Origin: Streptomyces flavofungini
GTDB taxonomy: Bacteria > Actinomycetota > Actinomycetes > Streptomycetales > Streptomycetaceae
Direction: 5' to 3'
Assembly (NCBI RefSeq): GCF_030388665.1
Contig: NZ_CP128846.1
Coordinates: 8,466,001 to 8,530,000, forward strand
DNA length: 64,000 nt
Below the pieces are notes generated by a model. The model searched no databases, was not told where the DNA came from, and saw only the letters and a list, made by a program, of their open reading frames with translations. The position numbers and the translations under genes were made by a program. This document shows positions 61,019-64,000 of the stretch, piece by piece; positions within the stretch are counted from its first letter, which is position 1, and the number at the start of each line of letters is the position of its first letter.

Positions 61019-63003
61019 GATCCGGACGGCACCACCTTCACGTCGGCGGCGCGCACGAACGCCACGCGGTGGCCGAACTGGATCTCGTAGTACATGTCCT
61101 TGCCGCGCACCACGCGGTGCGGGGCGAGGTCGAACGTCGGGGAGTAGAAGTACTCGCCCGGGAGCTTGTCGCCGACCGCGTACTTCTGGCCGGAGAGCAG
61201 CTTGTACGGCAGGGGCGACACGGCCTGCACCGGCACCCCGGCCGGGTAGGCCTCCTTCTCCGGGTAGGCGCGGCCGTACACCGGGACGTCGCTCACGCCG
61301 TCCTTCGGGGTGAGGACCCAGCCGCGCGCGTCGACGGCCGTCGGCTGCTTCGCCGGGTTCTTGAACCAGGCCTTCTGGCCGAGGTACCAGACGGCCGTCC
61401 AGTCGCCCTGGCGGTCGGCGACCGCGTACTGCTGGCCCGTCGACAGGCGCGAGCCCATGTCGTTGACGTCGATCGTCGACGGCTCGCCGCCCGGGCGCAG
61501 GCCGATGTCCTTGATGAGCGGGGCGTCCTCGCGGGGCTCGGTGTACACGCGCACCGCGCTGGAGCCGTGCGGCACGCACTTCTCGCCCGGCTTGGCGCAG
61601 CCCGTGAACTCCGGCTGGTTCTCGCTGAACTCGGGCGCCACCGTGACCAGACCGCCCTTGGGGCCCGCCGTGCGGTGCAGCGGCTTGCCGAGCAGCTTGA
61701 AGTAGTGCTGCCAGTCCCAGTACGGCCCGGGGTCGGTGTGCATGCCGCGGATCGTCGCGGCCGTCGTGCCCGGCACCGTGTCGTGGCCGAGGATGTGCTG
61801 GCGGTCCAGCGGAATGCCGTACCGCTTGGCGAGGTACTTCACCAGACGCGCCGACGAGCGGTACATCGCCTCCGTGTACCAGGTGTCGGGCGCCGTCAGG
61901 AAGCCCTCGTGCTCCAGGCCGACGGACTTGGCGTTGACGTACCAGTTGCCCGCGTGCCAGGCGACGTCCTTGGTCCGCACGTGCTGGGCGACATGGCCGT
62001 CGGAGGAGCGCAGCGTGTAGTGCCAGGACACGTACGTCGGGTCCTGCACCATCTTGAGGACGCCCTCCCAGGTGCCCTCCGTGTCGTGCACGACGATGTA
62101 CTTGATGCCCTGGCTCTTGGGGCGGTCGGCCTTGTCGTGGTTGCCGTAGTCGCCGTCGCCGAACTCCTCGTACGGCGCGGGGATCCACTCGCACGCGAGC
62201 GTCTTCGGGCAGTCCGTCCCGGCCGCCTTCGCCTTGCGCAGCCCCATGCCGCGCAACTGGGCCGCCTCCGGGGCGAGTCCGGGCCGGGCGGCGAGGGTCA
62301 CGCGCTGGCCCGCGTCGGTCGTGCGCCGCTGGCCGTCGCGGATCACGGCGAACACGTCGTTGGCGTACGTGGCCGCGCTCGCCCGGTCGTCGGCTCCCGA
62401 GAAGCGCGCGATGGCTCCGTACCAGTCGGCCGGGTCGGCGCTGAGCGGCTTGCCGAGCTGCTTCTGCGCGGCGGCGAGCAGGGCCGCGCCGCCCCGGACG
62501 TTCGCCGCCGCGTCCTCGCGCAGCCGCTCAGCGGGCAGCCCGCTGAGCTTCGCGGCCCGCTTCAGGGTCTTGAAGCGGGCCGGCAGCCGGGCCTCCGTCG
62601 GCGGCTTCGCCTCGGGCCGCAGCGTGGCCCGCGACGCGTCCCCGCGCGGGTCCTCCGCGCCGTCGCCGTGGTGCGGGGCGGAGGCGAGCGCGGTGCGGGC
62701 GTCGGTGAGGTGCATGGGGCCGTAGCCGCCGGTGACGCTCGGGGCGCCGCCGTGCGCGTCCCAGCGGGACTGGAGGTAGGAGACGCCGAGCAGCACGCTC
62801 TGCGGCACGTCGTACTCGGCGGCCGCCGCCGCGAAGGCGCGCTGCAGGCTCCCGGGCCCGGTGTCCGACGCGGGCCCGGTCGCGGAGGACGACGGCGCGG
62901 CGCCGAGCAGGGGCACCAGCAGCGCGGCCGACGCGAGAGCGCCCGCCGCCTTGGCGGCGCGTCTGCGCGTGGGCGGGACGGACGCGGTGACGGATCCTCG
63001 CAA
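61015..63003 (-). CDS. secreted N-acetylmuramoyl-L-alanine amidase
   Basis: A 662-residue secreted hydrolase: signal peptide (about 1-41), an N-terminal helical domain resembling lysozyme-like/SLT repeats (QRAFAAAAAEYDVPQSVLLGVSYLQSRWD), then an Amidase_2 domain. The zinc-site motifs are YIVVHDTEGTWEG, WHYTLRSSDGHVAQHV, AWHAGNW and ILGHDTVPGTT. The C-terminal 200 residues are SH3-like wall-binding modules. It should cleave the MurNAc-L-Ala bond of peptidoglycan. The start is TTG 63003, with AGGAGG five bases upstream. Confidence 0.9.
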   Translation of the reverse strand: MRGSVTASVPPTRRRAAKAAGALASAALLVPLLGAAPSSSATGPASDTGPGSLQRAFAAAAAEYDVPQSVLLGVSYLQSRWDAHGGAPSVTGGYGPMHLTDARTALASAPHHGDGAEDPRGDASRATLRPEAKPPTEARLPARFKTLKRAAKLSGLPAERLREDAAANVRGGAALLAAAQKQLGKPLSADPADWYGAIARFSGADDRASAATYANDVFAVIRDGQRRTTDAGQRVTLAARPGLAPEAAQLRGMGLRKAKAAGTDCPKTLACEWIPAPYEEFGDGDYGNHDKADRPKSQGIKYIVVHDTEGTWEGVLKMVQDPTYVSWHYTLRSSDGHVAQHVRTKDVAWHAGNWYVNAKSVGLEHEGFLTAPDTWYTEAMYRSSARLVKYLAKRYGIPLDRQHILGHDTVPGTTAATIRGMHTDPGPYWDWQHYFKLLGKPLHRTAGPKGGLVTVAPEFSENQPEFTGCAKPGEKCVPHGSSAVRVYTEPREDAPLIKDIGLRPGGEPSTIDVNDMGSRLSTGQQYAVADRQGDWTAVWYLGQKAWFKNPAKQPTAVDARGWVLTPKDGVSDVPVYGRAYPEKEAYPAGVPVQAVSPLPYKLLSGQKYAVGDKLPGEYFYSPTFDLAPHRVVRGKDMYYEIQFGHRVAFVRAADVKVVPSGS

Positions 63004-63306
63004 GGCAGCCTCCTGGGGCTTCAGGGCCGAAGCGGCGTGACGGGGCGTGCGGGGCCGGGCGTGCGTCAGTGGTACCGGCTCGCCGACGATCCGTCAATCA
63101 TGCCCAGGAGAAGGGATTTCCCATGTCAGCGCCGGTCTGGCGTGTTTTCGCCCACGGCGGTGTCATCGCCTGCGGCGCGTCAGTGGAGTGGACCAATGGG
63201 CGGATGGGGGGGGCACGTGCGGGCCCTCGGTGTAGGGGTCGCCCCAGCTTCGACTCTCTGGTGTGCCCCAGTGACTCGGGGGCTCCGGTGCACGAGGGTG
63301 AGCGGC
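63004..63306 (+). other. intergenic region with a doubtful small ORF and a G8 tract
   Basis: ATG 63123 has GAGAAGGGA upstream and begins APVWRVFAHGGVIACGASVEWTNG. The frame then reaches a run of eight Gs (63206-63213) and continues without coding character to 63506, overlapping the hydrolase gene. It may be a small gene truncated by slippage; I would not annotate it as functional. Confidence 0.3.
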
Positions 63307-64000
63307 ATGCCGATGAGAGCGCACCCCGTCAGCGGGCCCGGACCGTCCCGCACCCGACCTGCCCACCGCCGAGGCCGCATCCGGCTCCTCGCGGCGTCGT
63401 CGTTACTGGCCGCGACCGGCCTCGTCGTCACACTCGGCCAGCCAGGGCAGGCGGTCGCCCGCACGGACGGCCCGTCGAAGGCGGAGGCGGTCGCCCGCGC
63501 GGATGACACGTCGAAGGCCGCAGGGGTCGATGCGCCGCGGCGTGCCCAACTGGAGCGGCTGGCACGGAAAGTGGTGGCCGCCGGGGCGCCCGGCGTGATC
63601 GTGCGGGTCGACGACGGGGTCGGCCGGCCGGTCGAGGTCGTCGAGCAGGCGCCCTGGGCCAGAGCCGATCAGCGGCTGCGGGGCGGGGACGAGTTCCGGA
63701 TGGGCTCCAACACCAAGACCATGATGGCCACCCTCGTCCTGCAACTGGTCGGCGAGGGAAAGCTCGCCCTGACCGACCCGGTGGAGAAGTGGCTGCCCGG
63801 CCGGATCCCGCACGGCGACGCGATCACCCTGCGCATGCTCCTCAACCACACCGCCGGTCTCGCCGACTACACCGAGGACCCCGAACTCCTGCCGTCGATC
63901 CTCGGCAAGGACCAGCGGCGCTGGACGTCGGAGCAGTTGCTCGCCGTCGGCGTGCGGAGCGGCCCGGTCTCCGCGCCGGGCACCAAGTGGGGGTACAGCA
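63307..64000 (+). CDS. beta-lactamase family serine hydrolase / D-alanyl-D-alanine carboxypeptidase, 3'-truncated by window edge
   Basis: The frame runs open to the window end (231 codons). It begins with a secretion signal (RRGRIRLLAASSLLAATGLVVTLG). It then shows the class C beta-lactamase/DD-carboxypeptidase fold: GVIVRVDDGVGRPVEV, the active-site SxxK in FRMGSNTKTMMA, ALTDPVEKWLPGRIP and MLLNHTAGLADYTEDP. The window stops at KWGYS, just before the expected Y-x-N completes. Start candidates are GTG 63298, ATG 63307 and ATG 63313; 63307 is used. It is probably an extracytoplasmic peptidase. Confidence 0.85.
   Translation, partial: MPMRAHPVSGPGPSRTRPAHRRGRIRLLAASSLLAATGLVVTLGQPGQAVARTDGPSKAEAVARADDTSKAAGVDAPRRAQLERLARKVVAAGAPGVIVRVDDGVGRPVEVVEQAPWARADQRLRGGDEFRMGSNTKTMMATLVLQLVGEGKLALTDPVEKWLPGRIPHGDAITLRMLLNHTAGLADYTEDPELLPSILGKDQRRWTSEQLLAVGVRSGPVSAPGTKWGYS

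Overview
The window is very GC-rich (about 73 % by eye), with strongly biased third codon positions, GTG/TTG starts and purine-rich ribosome binding sites. Gene families such as YidB, MpaB, DUF397, DmdR-type iron boxes, CGNR zinc finger and IclR/TetR/MerR regulators point to a Streptomyces chromosome. No ribosomal or housekeeping genes are present. At least seven genes are decayed, which fits a chromosome-arm (accessory) location. No rRNA, tRNA, CRISPR array, insertion sequence or phage gene was recognised.

0-6.4 kb: a co-directional run (two unknown proteins, a VWA protein, a PP2C phosphatase and a membrane-anchored kinase-like protein) resembling the TerY-P triad. It converges on a membrane-anchored thermolysin-fold protein that has lost every zinc ligand. 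6.5-16 kb: VOC protein, orphan ABC half-transporter, SDR with divergent MerR regulator, TetR with divergent rifampicin-monooxygenase-like flavoprotein, a lipoprotein and a DUF1275 membrane protein. 16-31 kb: a FadE26-like acyl-CoA dehydrogenase behind a KstR-type box, sulfotransferase, MpaB and Ser/Thr kinase-TPR pair, CrtI-like oxidoreductase, M20 amidohydrolase, IclR and glucarate dehydratase.

29.6-52 kb: acyl-CoA metabolism dominates. There is a nitronate monooxygenase with an acyl-CoA ligase, a cyclic-lipopeptide/AHL-type acylase, a second acyl-CoA ligase, a LysR-controlled oxidoreductase-hydrolase-SDR operon, phenylacetate-CoA ligase, a secreted endoglucanase and a secreted chorismate mutase. 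The 46-51.8 kb part is a sterol side-chain module: a FadD19-like ligase diverges from an operon of EchA19-like hydratase, OB-fold/Zn-ribbon protein and two Ltp4/Ltp3-like thiolases, with a KstR-type site between them.

52-64 kb: an amidohydrolase, then an iron-controlled group with three 19-bp DmdR/IdeR-type boxes. These face an unknown protein, an MbtH protein, an N-formyltransferase and an ornithine N5-monooxygenase, i.e. a hydroxamate siderophore building-block set without its NRPS in the window. After these come a leucine-rich-repeat protein, a CGNR regulator, a decayed GH95 gene, a secreted N-acetylmuramoyl-L-alanine amidase and the start of a beta-lactamase-family serine hydrolase.

A recurring oddity is that six genes end inside short tandem duplications that contain the stop codon, and a seventh (the zinc-less quinone oxidoreductase) carries about 77 codons of repeat-derived C-terminal tail.
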